Assembly (NCBI GenBank): GCA_031287135.1
Contig: JAITTK010000086.1
Location: 1-19,460 of the forward strand
Reading direction: 5' to 3'
Length of the DNA stretch: 19,460 bases
Source of the DNA: Candidatus Methanoplasma reticulitermitis
GTDB lineage: Archaea > Thermoplasmatota > Thermoplasmata > Methanomassiliicoccales > Methanomethylophilaceae
The translations under genes and the position numbers were made by a program. This document shows positions 8,160 to 15,620 of this stretch, piece by piece (positions within the stretch are counted from its first letter, which is position 1; each line of letters begins with the position of its first letter). The notes beneath the pieces are model-generated. The model had not been told where the DNA came from, searched no databases, and was given only the letters and a program-made list of their open reading frames with translations.

Positions 8160-8502
8160 CCGAATCACACTCCGCACGCATGATATACCTTCTTGTCAGC
8201 ATGATGCTGAACGCGAAGAGTATTGTTATCGCACCGACATAGACCAATATCTGAATCACGCCTATGAACTCTGCCTCCAGGAAGAAGTATGTCACTCCCA
8301 CACACACGAACACGAGGGCGAGATAGAATGCGCTGTGCACAACCTCTTTCGCCGTTACCACGTATATGCACGCGGCTATGGCTATGGCAGCCAGTACCAC
8401 GAACGCCACGAGGTCCGAGTTCACCCAGAGGTACCCCATCACGTTGCAGAATCCGCCCCAAACGTCCCCGAGGACGTTCCATAAACCATCCAGGAATCCC
8501 AT
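8152..8502 (-). CDS. fpoJ: FpoJ N-terminal half (split NuoJ, first part)
   Basis: First piece of the NuoJ-like membrane subunit. The 116 residues contain three membrane helices at about 31-50, 55-75 and 79-103. The third carries the family core G-V-I-Q-I-L-V-Y-V-G-A-I with conserved Tyr88, the helix whose bulge shifts during turnover in complex I. It starts with ATG at 8502, overlapping the fpoI TAA in TAATG; GAGGTG lies 5 bases upstream. A Met at residue 22 is a weaker alternative start. The second half follows immediately in another frame, so this is a true two-gene arrangement, as in Methanosarcina, not a decayed gene. Confidence 0.9.
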   Translation of the reverse strand: MGFLDGLWNVLGDVWGGFCNVMGYLWVNSDLVAFVVLAAIAIAACIYVVTAKEVVHSAFYLALVFVCVGVTYFFLEAEFIGVIQILVYVGAITILFAFSIMLTRRYIMRAECDSDE

Positions 8503-9245
8503 TATAGCACCTCATTTATGTGAAGGGCGTCCTTGGGACAGTCCTCCACGCAATTCATACAGCATATACAGGTGTCGTCGTTGAACTCGGGGTAGAGTAT
8601 CGGTCTTCCCTTATCGTTCACTCCGTGCTCGACCATCGTGACGGCCTTGACCGGACACACCTTCTCACATTTTTTGCAGCTTATACATTTGGCCGCTTCC
8701 AGCACGGGCCTGTCCGTCATGAACGGCGAGACCCTTCTCTCGGGGTTCCCGTTCTTCACATCGGACATGAGGGTCTGCTCGAGGTGGATCTCCATCTTCT
8801 CGGTTATGCCCTCGTAGACCAGCCTCTTGGGGCCGTATATCAGATCTTCCCTCGTGTATTCGGAAAGCTCGAAATCGGGGGTGACGGTCATGGCATCGAC
8901 CGGACAGTACTCGGCACAGTATCCGCACATGGCACATCTTCCGATGTTGACCTGCGGCCTCCTCACCTTCTCCCCCGAATCGCTCTCCGTCTCGACCAGC
9001 TTTATGCATGCCGTCGGACACATCTTGACGCACATGCCGCATGCCACGCACCTGTCGAACCTGAGTCCGGGACGTCCGCGGTAGTTCTCGGGCATCCACA
9101 TCTTCTCGTAAGGATACAGGATGGTGACCGGACGGTGTATTATTGTCTTGCCCAGCATCCTGAGGACCTTGCCCACCGGCTTGAGGACCCATAGCGTCTT
9201 AGCCGGGTTCCTCGGATACTTATCCAAGTAATCTTTTCTGGCCAT
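8502..9245 (-). CDS. fpoI: Fpo-like complex iron-sulfur subunit FpoI with extra two-cluster ferredoxin domain
   Basis: Iron-sulfur subunit that passes electrons to FpoB. The first half (to about residue 120) is NuoI/FpoI-like, with two C-x2-C-x2-C-x3-C-P motifs: Cys66/69/72/76 (plus Cys80) and Cys104/107/110/114. After a linker of about 70 residues, the second half adds two more motifs of the same pattern: Cys187/190/193/197 and Cys226/229/232/236, with an additional Cys228. The protein therefore should hold four [4Fe-4S] clusters rather than two and is 247 residues, well above a two-cluster FpoI. The third motif is lysine-rich. The ATG at 9245 shares one base with the fpoH TGA. With no FpoF present, the extra domain may accept electrons from a soluble donor (inference). 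The frame is uninterrupted, so the fusion is genuine in this sequence. Confidence 0.93.
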   Translation of the reverse strand: MARKDYLDKYPRNPAKTLWVLKPVGKVLRMLGKTIIHRPVTILYPYEKMWMPENYRGRPGLRFDRCVACGMCVKMCPTACIKLVETESDSGEKVRRPQVNIGRCAMCGYCAEYCPVDAMTVTPDFELSEYTREDLIYGPKRLVYEGITEKMEIHLEQTLMSDVKNGNPERRVSPFMTDRPVLEAAKCISCKKCEKVCPVKAVTMVEHGVNDKGRPILYPEFNDDTCICCMNCVEDCPKDALHINEVL

Positions 9246-10417
9246 CAGAATATACCTCCCATCTTAAGCAGCAGCACGACCGCGAGGTTCACTATCGATA
9301 ACGGCATGAATATCTTCCAGCCGATGTTTACTATCTGATCGGTCCTCACACGCGCGAGGGCTCCTCTGAGCACTATCATTATGAAGAACACGAACCAGAC
9401 CTTCAACAGGAACACTATCTCCGGCACCCAGCCGTTGATCTCCGCGGATGCGAACGGTATGAGCCATCCTCCGAGATACATTATAACGACCATGGCGCAT
9501 GAGACGTAGCCCCTCATGTAGTCCGCCAGCATGATGAGCCCCCATTTCATTCCCGCATACTCGGTCTGCCATCCCTCCACGAGTTCCGCCTCCGCCTCCG
9601 CGATATCGAACGGCACGCGTTCCGCCTCCGCGGTCGCGCAGAATATGAAGGTTATGAAACCGAGTATCTGGGGTATGAAGAACCATACGGTATCGAACTG
9701 CGCATTGACGATGTCGTTTATGTTGAAACTGCCTGCCAGAAGACAGGTCGTCGCTATCATTATGAGCATCGGCACCTCATAGGATATCATGAGCTCGGCG
9801 GCCCTCATACCTCCGATGAGCGAGTACTTGTTGTTCTGCGCCCATCCGGAGACGAGTATGAAGAACGGTGCCAACGCGAACAACGCCATTATTATGAGCA
9901 GGCCCGTCCCGTAATCGACGACGAACCACCTCGGCGAGAGGGGGATCATGCATGCGATCAGCACGGACGTGCCGATTATCAGAGAGACCGTCCACATGTA
10001 GGTCATCTTGTCGACCTTCCTCGGGATGACGTTCTCTTTCATGAAGGTCTTCAGACCGTCGGCTATGCACTGCATGAATCCCTTCATCCCGACCATGGTG
10101 CCCCTTCTGTCCATGATCCTTCCGAGGACCTTACGCTCCATCCACAGGGATATGAGGGTCACTATGAACGCGACCGCGAAGATTATGACCATGAACAGCA
10201 CCAAAGCGAACATATTGGACACTTCGGGCGATATGAGCCAGGTCGATACCCCGTTGTCGGGGAAAATCAGGTTTATGATCCATGCGATGAGACCTCCGAT
10301 GATCTCCCACAGCTTGTATCCGATGTCGAAGGGAAGGTTGTATGTCTGATACGGATAGAACGGGTTCGACATCACATCATTAAACTGGATCCAATCCAAA
10401 ATACTGCTATATGCCAT
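9245..10417 (-). CDS. fpoH: Fpo-like complex membrane subunit FpoH (NuoH family)
   Basis: Membrane subunit that, with FpoB and FpoD, forms the chamber where the lipid-soluble electron acceptor is reduced. The family signature W-M-E-R-K-x-L-G-R-x-x-D-R-R-G begins at residue 92, and the acidic loop motif F-D-I-A-E-A-E-A-E-L-V-E-G with T-E-Y follows later; both are hallmark NuoH sequences. The protein is 390 residues, longer than the usual 320-350, because the signature starts about 45-50 residues later than normal: the N-terminus is aromatic-rich and includes an extra hydrophobic segment (about 36-52). The start is supported by AGGTGAT 3 bases before ATG, which contains the fpoD stop codon. Confidence 0.95.
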   Translation of the reverse strand: MAYSSILDWIQFNDVMSNPFYPYQTYNLPFDIGYKLWEIIGGLIAWIINLIFPDNGVSTWLISPEVSNMFALVLFMVIIFAVAFIVTLISLWMERKVLGRIMDRRGTMVGMKGFMQCIADGLKTFMKENVIPRKVDKMTYMWTVSLIIGTSVLIACMIPLSPRWFVVDYGTGLLIIMALFALAPFFILVSGWAQNNKYSLIGGMRAAELMISYEVPMLIMIATTCLLAGSFNINDIVNAQFDTVWFFIPQILGFITFIFCATAEAERVPFDIAEAEAELVEGWQTEYAGMKWGLIMLADYMRGYVSCAMVVIMYLGGWLIPFASAEINGWVPEIVFLLKVWFVFFIMIVLRGALARVRTDQIVNIGWKIFMPLSIVNLAVVLLLKMGGIF

Positions 10418-10421
10418 TTTA

Positions 10422-11567
10422 TCACCTGTCCGTCTCTCCCAGACACATATCGATCATTGCCATTATGGCCGGCACGTCGGCGATCCTGCTCCCCTGCACC
10501 AGCGGTTTGGACGCCGATACGTTGACGAATATGGGGCTGCGGACCTTGAGCCTGTAAGGCTTGTCCGTACCGTCGGACACAAGGTACATCATCGATTCGC
10601 CGCGCGGGTCCTCCAGCCTGGCGAACGCCCTTCCGGCGGGTACCTTCGAGGGCACTTTCAGCCTGTAGGGCGCATTCTTGCCGATCGCTTTGATCTTCTG
10701 GAGGGTCTGCTTTATTATCTTGCAGGACTGGAACAGCTCTTCGATCCTGACCATGTACCTCGAATACGAATCCCCGTCGTTCAGCACCGGCACTTCGAAG
10801 TCAACCTTGTCGTAGTTGTCATACGGATCGTCGCGGCGTATGTCGAAATCGACACCGTTCCCTCTCATGGCTGGCCCGGTTATCCCGAGGTTCACGCATG
10901 TCTCCCTCGTCAGATATCCCGTCCCTTTCATCCTTGAGACGAAGATCGACGAGTCGTCGATGAGCGAGATTATGTCCCATACGGCCTTCTCGAAGCGTTC
11001 CACACATCTCGAGGTGTACATCATGAACTCCTCGTCGATGTCGTTCCTCACTCCCCCGATGCGGGGGAAGTTCGTGGTCATCCTGGCACCGCAGAGCCTC
11101 ACGTTGATGTCCATGAAGAATTCCCTCTCCCTCATGGCCCACAGGAACACCGTGAGATTTCCCAGATCGGTACCCACGGCGGCAAGCCACATCAGATGGG
11201 ATTGGATGCGGCATATCTCGTCCGCCATTATCCTCATGTATTTCGCTTTGTCCGGTATATCGATGCCCAGCGCTTTCTCCACCGTCATGCAGTAGAGATG
11301 CGTGTACGTCATCGATGCGGCGTAACAGAGACGGTCCGCCATTGGTATAATCTTGGGGTATGTCCTGTTCTCGCATTCCTTCTCCCAGCCCCTGTGCAGA
11401 TAGCCGATGATCGGCTCTGCGTCGGTCACTATCTCTCCGTCGAGCTGGGCTTTGAGCGTCCAAAGCCCGTGAGAGAACGGATGCTGCGGACCCATGATGA
11501 CCCACATCTTATCCGTGTTGATCGCGGAGGCTTCCGCTTTAATATCTATAACATCCCTGGACATCAT
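10422..11567 (-). CDS. fpoD: Fpo-like complex subunit FpoD (NuoD, 49-kDa family)
   Basis: Soluble connecting subunit descended from the large subunit of [NiFe] hydrogenases; with FpoB it forms the site for the membrane electron carrier. In the 381 residues are GPQHPFSHG (26-34; family GPQHPxxHG, carrying the carrier-binding His), GYLHRGWEK (55-63), the RTYPK-IIP-DRL stretch, and Tyr92 in LYCMTVEKALG, matching the quinone-contacting Tyr of NuoD. The C-terminus has the standard IADV-x-A-x5-D-x-C-LGE-x-DR ending. No hydrogenase-type Ni-binding CxxC pairs are present. Two consecutive ATGs (11567 and 11564) overlap the fpoC TGA by 4 or 1 bases; either may start. It ends in AGG-TGA, which doubles as the fpoH ribosome site. 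Confidence 0.96.
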   Translation of the reverse strand: MMSRDVIDIKAEASAINTDKMWVIMGPQHPFSHGLWTLKAQLDGEIVTDAEPIIGYLHRGWEKECENRTYPKIIPMADRLCYAASMTYTHLYCMTVEKALGIDIPDKAKYMRIMADEICRIQSHLMWLAAVGTDLGNLTVFLWAMREREFFMDINVRLCGARMTTNFPRIGGVRNDIDEEFMMYTSRCVERFEKAVWDIISLIDDSSIFVSRMKGTGYLTRETCVNLGITGPAMRGNGVDFDIRRDDPYDNYDKVDFEVPVLNDGDSYSRYMVRIEELFQSCKIIKQTLQKIKAIGKNAPYRLKVPSKVPAGRAFARLEDPRGESMMYLVSDGTDKPYRLKVRSPIFVNVSASKPLVQGSRIADVPAIMAMIDMCLGETDR

Positions 11568-12034
11568 TCCTGCCCCCTCAGTTTGTATGATTTTCTGAAT
11601 GGGTAGAACTCGTATGTATCCGGCGTCAGGAGCCTCTGGAGCTTGGGGTGTCCGTCGAATATTATCCCGAACAGCTCATATGTCTCCCTCTCGTGCCAGT
11701 TGCCTCCTGCCCATATATCGGCCACGGAGCGGATATGGAGGTCGTCTGCCGGGATCTCGGCGGTGAGTTCTATCATTACCCCGTTGAAATAGTTGGACAG
11801 ATGATAGATCACTTCCATGCGGTCTATCATGTCATTGCCCATGATCGAGGTCACGTGCTCGAATGTCAGGCAGTCGTGTATGTATGCGCATATCTCGTGG
11901 ATGCATTCCCTGTCGGCTTTCGCATAGACTCTTCTCTCTTCGGTGCCGGTCACCTCGACCTTGCCGGGGAACCTGTTCCGGAGGAGTCCGGATATCTCCT
12001 GTACCGACGGCTGCTGGTATACTTCGTCTGTCAT
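11564..12034 (-). CDS. fpoC: Fpo-like complex subunit FpoC (NuoC, 30-kDa family)
   Basis: Soluble structural subunit of the connecting module. In 156 residues the family signature N-W-H-E-R-E-T-Y-E-L-F-G-I-x-F-x-G-H-P is clear near residue 110-130, followed by R-L-L-x-P-D and the P-F-R-K-S-Y ending typical of NuoC. It has no metal-binding cysteines, as expected. It is a separate gene, not fused to fpoD as in E. coli NuoCD. The ATG at 12034 follows the fpoB stop by 3 bases, with GGAGG inside the last fpoB codons 8 bases upstream. Confidence 0.96.
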   Translation of the reverse strand: MTDEVYQQPSVQEISGLLRNRFPGKVEVTGTEERRVYAKADRECIHEICAYIHDCLTFEHVTSIMGNDMIDRMEVIYHLSNYFNGVMIELTAEIPADDLHIRSVADIWAGGNWHERETYELFGIIFDGHPKLQRLLTPDTYEFYPFRKSYKLRGQE

Positions 12035-12037
12035 TCT

Positions 12038-12601
12038 TCAGTCCTCCAGGAAGACCCCTCTCTTGAAGTAGTCGTCTATCTTCTTCTGAAGGAGCATGAA
12101 TCCGTCTATCATCGCATCCGGTCTTGCGGGGCATCCGGGTATGTATATGTCGACCGGGACGATCTGATCCAGACCCTGAACGGTGTTGTAGGAATCATAC
12201 CACGGCCCGCCGGAGATGGCGCACTCCCCCATCGCCACGACCCACTTGGGGTTGGGTATCTGCTCATAAAGGCGTCTCAGGTCCGGGCGTATCTTCTTGG
12301 ATATCCACCCGTTGACGAGCAATATGTCGGTCTGTCTCGGTGAGGACCTGTAAATCATCCCGTATCTCTCCGCATCGAATCTCGGGGCGGATGCGGCGGC
12401 CATCTCGAGGGCGCAGCATGCCAGTCCCCAGTGCAGAGGGTGCATGGAATTTCTCATGGCCCACGACCAGATAGGTCCGGTGAGCTTGTCTATAGTCTTC
12501 TTCGTACCTGCGCTCAGGAGATCGTTGATCATGGCTGATGACCATGTCATGAACTCGTCTTTGCTCATTGCTACGGCGTGGGGATAAAGGCTCATATCCA
12601 T
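12038..12601 (-). CDS. fpoB: Fpo-like complex iron-sulfur subunit FpoB (NuoB family)
   Basis: Carries the terminal [4Fe-4S] cluster (N2 type) that reduces the membrane carrier. The 187-residue product contains HWGLACCALEM with Cys62-Cys63, Cys127 in MGECAISGG and Cys157 in IPGCPARP, the full N2 ligand set. The start at 12601 was chosen because GGAGG lies 7 bases upstream (12609-12613); a second ATG at 12595 is 13 bases away, and the frame continues upstream to 12712 within fpoA, giving residues that do not resemble the family. It overlaps the fpoA end by 10 bases. Confidence 0.96.
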   Translation of the reverse strand: MDMSLYPHAVAMSKDEFMTWSSAMINDLLSAGTKKTIDKLTGPIWSWAMRNSMHPLHWGLACCALEMAAASAPRFDAERYGMIYRSSPRQTDILLVNGWISKKIRPDLRRLYEQIPNPKWVVAMGECAISGGPWYDSYNTVQGLDQIVPVDIYIPGCPARPDAMIDGFMLLQKKIDDYFKRGVFLED

Positions 12602-12966
12602 ACTGTTTCCTCCTTTTTGAGTGCGTATGCGACTCCGAGGATCAGTATGCCCAGGAACAGGAGCATCCATACGGTGGCCATGGTCGACAGACCGGAATAG
12701 GCGACGGCCCACAGCATCAGGAATGTGGCGATCAGATCAAAAACCACGAAAATGATCGCAAAAGCGTAGTATTGGAATCTGAACTGTACGTGAGCATCCC
12801 CTATCGGTTCGGAACCGCATTCGTATGTATTCTCCATCCACTGAGTGGGCTTGGTCGGCCTTATAAACCTGGAAACCAGCCACGCCAAGGGTGCGAAGCC
12901 GAAGGCCAAAATGCCGACGACAACCAATGGTATGTAGGACACAACTAGTGACATTGAGGTTCGCAT
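12592..12966 (-). CDS. fpoA: Fpo-like complex membrane subunit FpoA (NuoA family)
   Basis: Small three-helix membrane subunit at the junction of the membrane arm and connecting module. The 124 residues include the family motif Y-E-C-G-S-E-P-I-G (about 48-56), with the conserved redox-sensitive loop Cys of NuoA, then Q-F-R-F-Q-Y-Y-x-x-A-I-x-F-V-V-F-D, which carries the conserved membrane Asp. It is the first gene of the fpo operon. The start is uncertain: ATG 12966 follows GAAGG by one base, while ATG 12954 (giving Met-Ser-Leu-Val) is 13 bases from it; the shorter form resembles other FpoA N-termini. A TATA box at 13011-13018 lies upstream. Confidence 0.94.
   Translation of the reverse strand: MRTSMSLVVSYIPLVVVGILAFGFAPLAWLVSRFIRPTKPTQWMENTYECGSEPIGDAHVQFRFQYYAFAIIFVVFDLIATFLMLWAVAYSGLSTMATVWMLLFLGILILGVAYALKKEETVWI
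12609..12613 (-). promoter_or_regulatory. Ribosome binding site deciding the fpoB start
   Basis: The minus strand reads GGAGG inside the terminal Lys-Lys-Glu-Glu codons of fpoA, 7 bases before ATG at 12601. This decides against the much longer open frame that begins at 12712. Confidence 0.65.
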
Positions 12967-13069
12967 GCCTTCTTTGATATATAACGTTTGCAGACATGCG
13001 TCCGACCTTCTTTATAAATGGCTATTCGACATCTTATTACCCACGAAGGAGATATGGCCGGCAGATAAC
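12967..13069. promoter_or_regulatory. Divergent promoter region between fpoA and proC
   Basis: A 103-base intergenic region serves two divergent genes. It has the palindromic box TTTATAAA at 13011-13018, which reads as a TATA element on either strand. Expected starts about 25 bases away would be near 12988 for fpoA and near 13040 for proC, both giving leaders of about 20-35 bases. A second AT-rich element, GATATATAAC (12976-12985), is closer to fpoA, probably too close to drive it. No further operator was recognised. Confidence 0.6.
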
Positions 13070-13873
13070 ATGAAGGCTAAGATAGGTTTCATCGGGGCGG
13101 GGAGGATGGCCGAGGCCATGATAGGGGGCCTGATCTCGGAGGATGTGTATTCGGAGAAGGAAATCATCGGATGCGCTCCCAGCGAAGCAACGAGGGCCAG
13201 GGTGGCCAGCAAACTCGGGATCGCGATGTACGGGACGGCCGCCGAGGTCTCCCGATCGGCTGATGTCATCGTCATCGCGGTGAAGCCCAAGCACATATCT
13301 GGGCTCTTCGGGGAGGACGGATTCCGCCTTGGGCCCGAACATCTGGTTATAAGCATAGCCGCAGGCATCAGGATAAAAACATTGGAATCATATGTGCCAG
13401 ATGCCAGAATTGTACGGGTAATGCCCAATCACTGCTGCATGGTCTTGGAAGGTGCTTCCGGTTATTCCAGAGGGACGCGGGCCACGGACGGGGACATGGA
13501 ACTGGTCGACGGCATACTGTCGTCCGTTGGGCTGGCCGTGGAGGTCGCGGAGGAGGATCTGGATGCAGTGACCGGCATGTCCGGGAGCTCTCCTGCGTTC
13601 ATGTACATGTTCGCCGATGCGATAGCCGATGTGGGCAAAAGGAACGGACTCCCTGCCGATGTCGCGATGGACCTTGTCGCCCAGTCCTTCGTCGGTGCGG
13701 GCAAGATGATGCTGGAGACCGGAATGACCCCCGAAGAGCTCATAGACAGTGTTTGCTCTCCGGGCGGCACGACGATCGAAGGGGTCAGGGTGCTGGACGG
13801 GAAAGATATGCGTTCGATGGTCCGTGAGGCAGTAGAAGCCGTGATAGACAAGTCCAGGAAGATGGGCGGCTGA
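13070..13873 (+). CDS. proC: Pyrroline-5-carboxylate reductase
   Basis: Reduces pyrroline-5-carboxylate to L-proline with NAD(P)H, the last step of proline synthesis. The 267 residues show an N-terminal nucleotide-binding fold with GFIGAGRMAEAMIGG (6-20), the AVKP segment (70-73), and a C-terminal domain with the signature V-T-G-M-S-G-S-S-P-A-F (167-177) and D-S-V-C-S-P-G-G-T-T-I-E-G (226-238). The usual M-P-N-T-P stretch is instead M-P-N-H-C-C-M (118-124). The ATG at 13070 begins the conserved N-terminus; the open frame extends 35 residues upstream into the promoter and is not protein-like. GGAG at 13048 is rather far (about 19 bases), so the ribosome site is weak. It is a lone plus-strand gene between two minus-strand operons. 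Confidence 0.95.
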   Translation: MKAKIGFIGAGRMAEAMIGGLISEDVYSEKEIIGCAPSEATRARVASKLGIAMYGTAAEVSRSADVIVIAVKPKHISGLFGEDGFRLGPEHLVISIAAGIRIKTLESYVPDARIVRVMPNHCCMVLEGASGYSRGTRATDGDMELVDGILSSVGLAVEVAEEDLDAVTGMSGSSPAFMYMFADAIADVGKRNGLPADVAMDLVAQSFVGAGKMMLETGMTPEELIDSVCSPGGTTIEGVRVLDGKDMRSMVREAVEAVIDKSRKMGG

Positions 13874-13894
13874 TCCGTTTCCGTATTGCGGCGG

Positions 13895-15619
13895 TCATCT
13901 CATGTAAGAGCGTATCAGTCCGGCGATTATGCGCGGAGAGTTCCTCCATACGGACCCCGCTTCCCAATCGAGATTGTTCTTGTCGCATACCGTGGAGTTC
14001 ATCAGGCGCACGCCTTCCGCTTTTATCTCCCAAAGCCTGTCCTCCCTCTCCGTTTCGTCGCGGACGGTCATGATCTCGTCGATCCTGTGCATCAGGGAGC
14101 GCGCCACCTCTGTCCTCTCTTTCCTAAGTTCAAGGGTCTCGGCCGATATCCTGGAGCACCCGTGTTCCATCGTTGCGAGTTCGATCGCCGCATCGTAGGA
14201 CGTCTCCGCGATCGTGTCCCGGTCCATCCATTTCGTCTCATAGGAGAGGACGTGCTTCCAGGACGGGTTCTCGAGCAGTCTCTTGTGCTCCTCGAGGGTC
14301 CTTGCGAAGAATCTGTATCCCCATCTCCCCGGTTCCTCGAAAACCCTGCTCCCGGGATCGACGAAAGGCGCAAACGGAGCGTTGTATATGAACAGGTCGT
14401 CGTCTTTCCCGACGAGTCCCCAGAGTTTCCTGGATGCCTTCGCACTGGATATCGCGGACTCCCTTGTCTGGAACGGCAGCCCGGTCATATAGAACAGATC
14501 GAACCTCCCGCATCCGTTCCTGAATGCGGATTCCACGGACTTCTCTATCTCCTCATTGGAATAACCTTTGCCGAGTGCGTACCTCACCTCCTCGTCGTGG
14601 GAGTCCGGGGAGAATTCTATGCTCCATCCGCCGTCGAATGCTCTGTCCAGCTTGGAAAAATAACCATCGTCCGCCCCGCTGAACAGTTCCGCCACGACAT
14701 GGTTCTTTATCCCTCTCTCCCTGACCTCTTTCAGGAATCTTTCCGCATATCCGTTACTGTGCTGTCTCAGGTCGCCCACTATGAATATGGGTGTGTCTAG
14801 ATAGCTCTGGATCACATCCATGTCCTCCGCCAGTTTCTCGGGGCTCCTGTATGCGGGTGCTTTCCTGCACACGACCTTCCCGTTCGCATATCCCGAACCG
14901 CCGCATTCGGCGCATCCGAGTGAGCATCCCCTGACCGTGAACACCGATGTCAGAGGGAGTTTGTCCCATCCGTACCATGGGAGCGCACCCCCGATATCCA
15001 TGTGCCTCAGGACGTTCTTTATCATCGTCCCGTAATCGAATCTTATATCGTCCAGGTTCTCCAGCGAGTGGGAGATCCCGTTGTTCCGCACCCTCCCTCC
15101 GGCATCCTTCCACACGAGGTTCGGCACCTCGGACAGGTCTTTGCCTTCCTGAAGAGCGGCCATGAGCCTCACGGTCGGCTCCTCTGTTGTGTCCCCCCTC
15201 ATGACCATATCCACCTCGGGCCTCTTTATGAGCTCCTCCCAGAAGTATGAAGATGTGAGTCCTCCGAACTCTGTTTTCGAGTCGGGGTGGTACTTCTTGA
15301 CAATCCGGGCGATCTCGGTGGCCCCGTGGACATGGGGCATCCAGTGAAGGTCTATGGCGAACACGTCCGCATCCAGGGATTTTATCCTCTTCTCTACATC
15401 GAACCTGTCATCCCGGAGCATCTGTACGGCGAGGTTCACTATCCTCGTCCTGAATCCGGCCGCCTCGAGGTGGGAGGAGATGGTCATGAATCCTATGGGA
15501 TACATCTCGAACACCGGCGACGACGGTATGACATCGCTGACCGGCCCGTAGAATATCGGCTTCTTCCTGAAGTCGTACACGCTCGGGGCATGGAGGAATA
15601 TTATGTCCGAACGGGCCAT
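13895..15619 (-). CDS. B12-binding domain / radical SAM protein (Ta0216-like)
   Basis: Putative cobalamin-dependent radical SAM enzyme of unknown substrate. The 574-residue protein has an N-terminal Rossmann-like B12-binding region (about 1-165), with E-F-G-G-L-T-S-S (117-124) followed by D-M-V-M-R-G-D (137-143), as in B12/radical SAM proteins, though without a classical D-x-H-x2-G cobalt ligand. The radical SAM domain has R-G-C-x3-C-x2-C-G-G-S with Cys232, 236 and 239 as the [4Fe-4S] ligands. About 120 C-terminal residues are charged and helical. The CGGS form recalls the Ta0216 family of Thermoplasmata (from memory). ATG 15619 was preferred over GTG 15628 because GGTGA lies 5 bases before it; the gap to uppS is then 1 base. 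It is the last gene of the folD operon and converges with proC over 21 bases. Confidence 0.8.
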   Translation of the reverse strand: MARSDIIFLHAPSVYDFRKKPIFYGPVSDVIPSSPVFEMYPIGFMTISSHLEAAGFRTRIVNLAVQMLRDDRFDVEKRIKSLDADVFAIDLHWMPHVHGATEIARIVKKYHPDSKTEFGGLTSSYFWEELIKRPEVDMVMRGDTTEEPTVRLMAALQEGKDLSEVPNLVWKDAGGRVRNNGISHSLENLDDIRFDYGTMIKNVLRHMDIGGALPWYGWDKLPLTSVFTVRGCSLGCAECGGSGYANGKVVCRKAPAYRSPEKLAEDMDVIQSYLDTPIFIVGDLRQHSNGYAERFLKEVRERGIKNHVVAELFSGADDGYFSKLDRAFDGGWSIEFSPDSHDEEVRYALGKGYSNEEIEKSVESAFRNGCGRFDLFYMTGLPFQTRESAISSAKASRKLWGLVGKDDDLFIYNAPFAPFVDPGSRVFEEPGRWGYRFFARTLEEHKRLLENPSWKHVLSYETKWMDRDTIAETSYDAAIELATMEHGCSRISAETLELRKERTEVARSLMHRIDEIMTVRDETEREDRLWEIKAEGVRLMNSTVCDKNNLDWEAGSVWRNSPRIIAGLIRSYMR

Positions 15620-15620
15620 C

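Noticed and set aside
7866..8502. FpoJ split as a recent frameshift or pseudogene
   Set aside because: Both halves have their own start, the overlap is typical of coupled genes, and methanogen fpo operons are known to carry a divided fpoJ.
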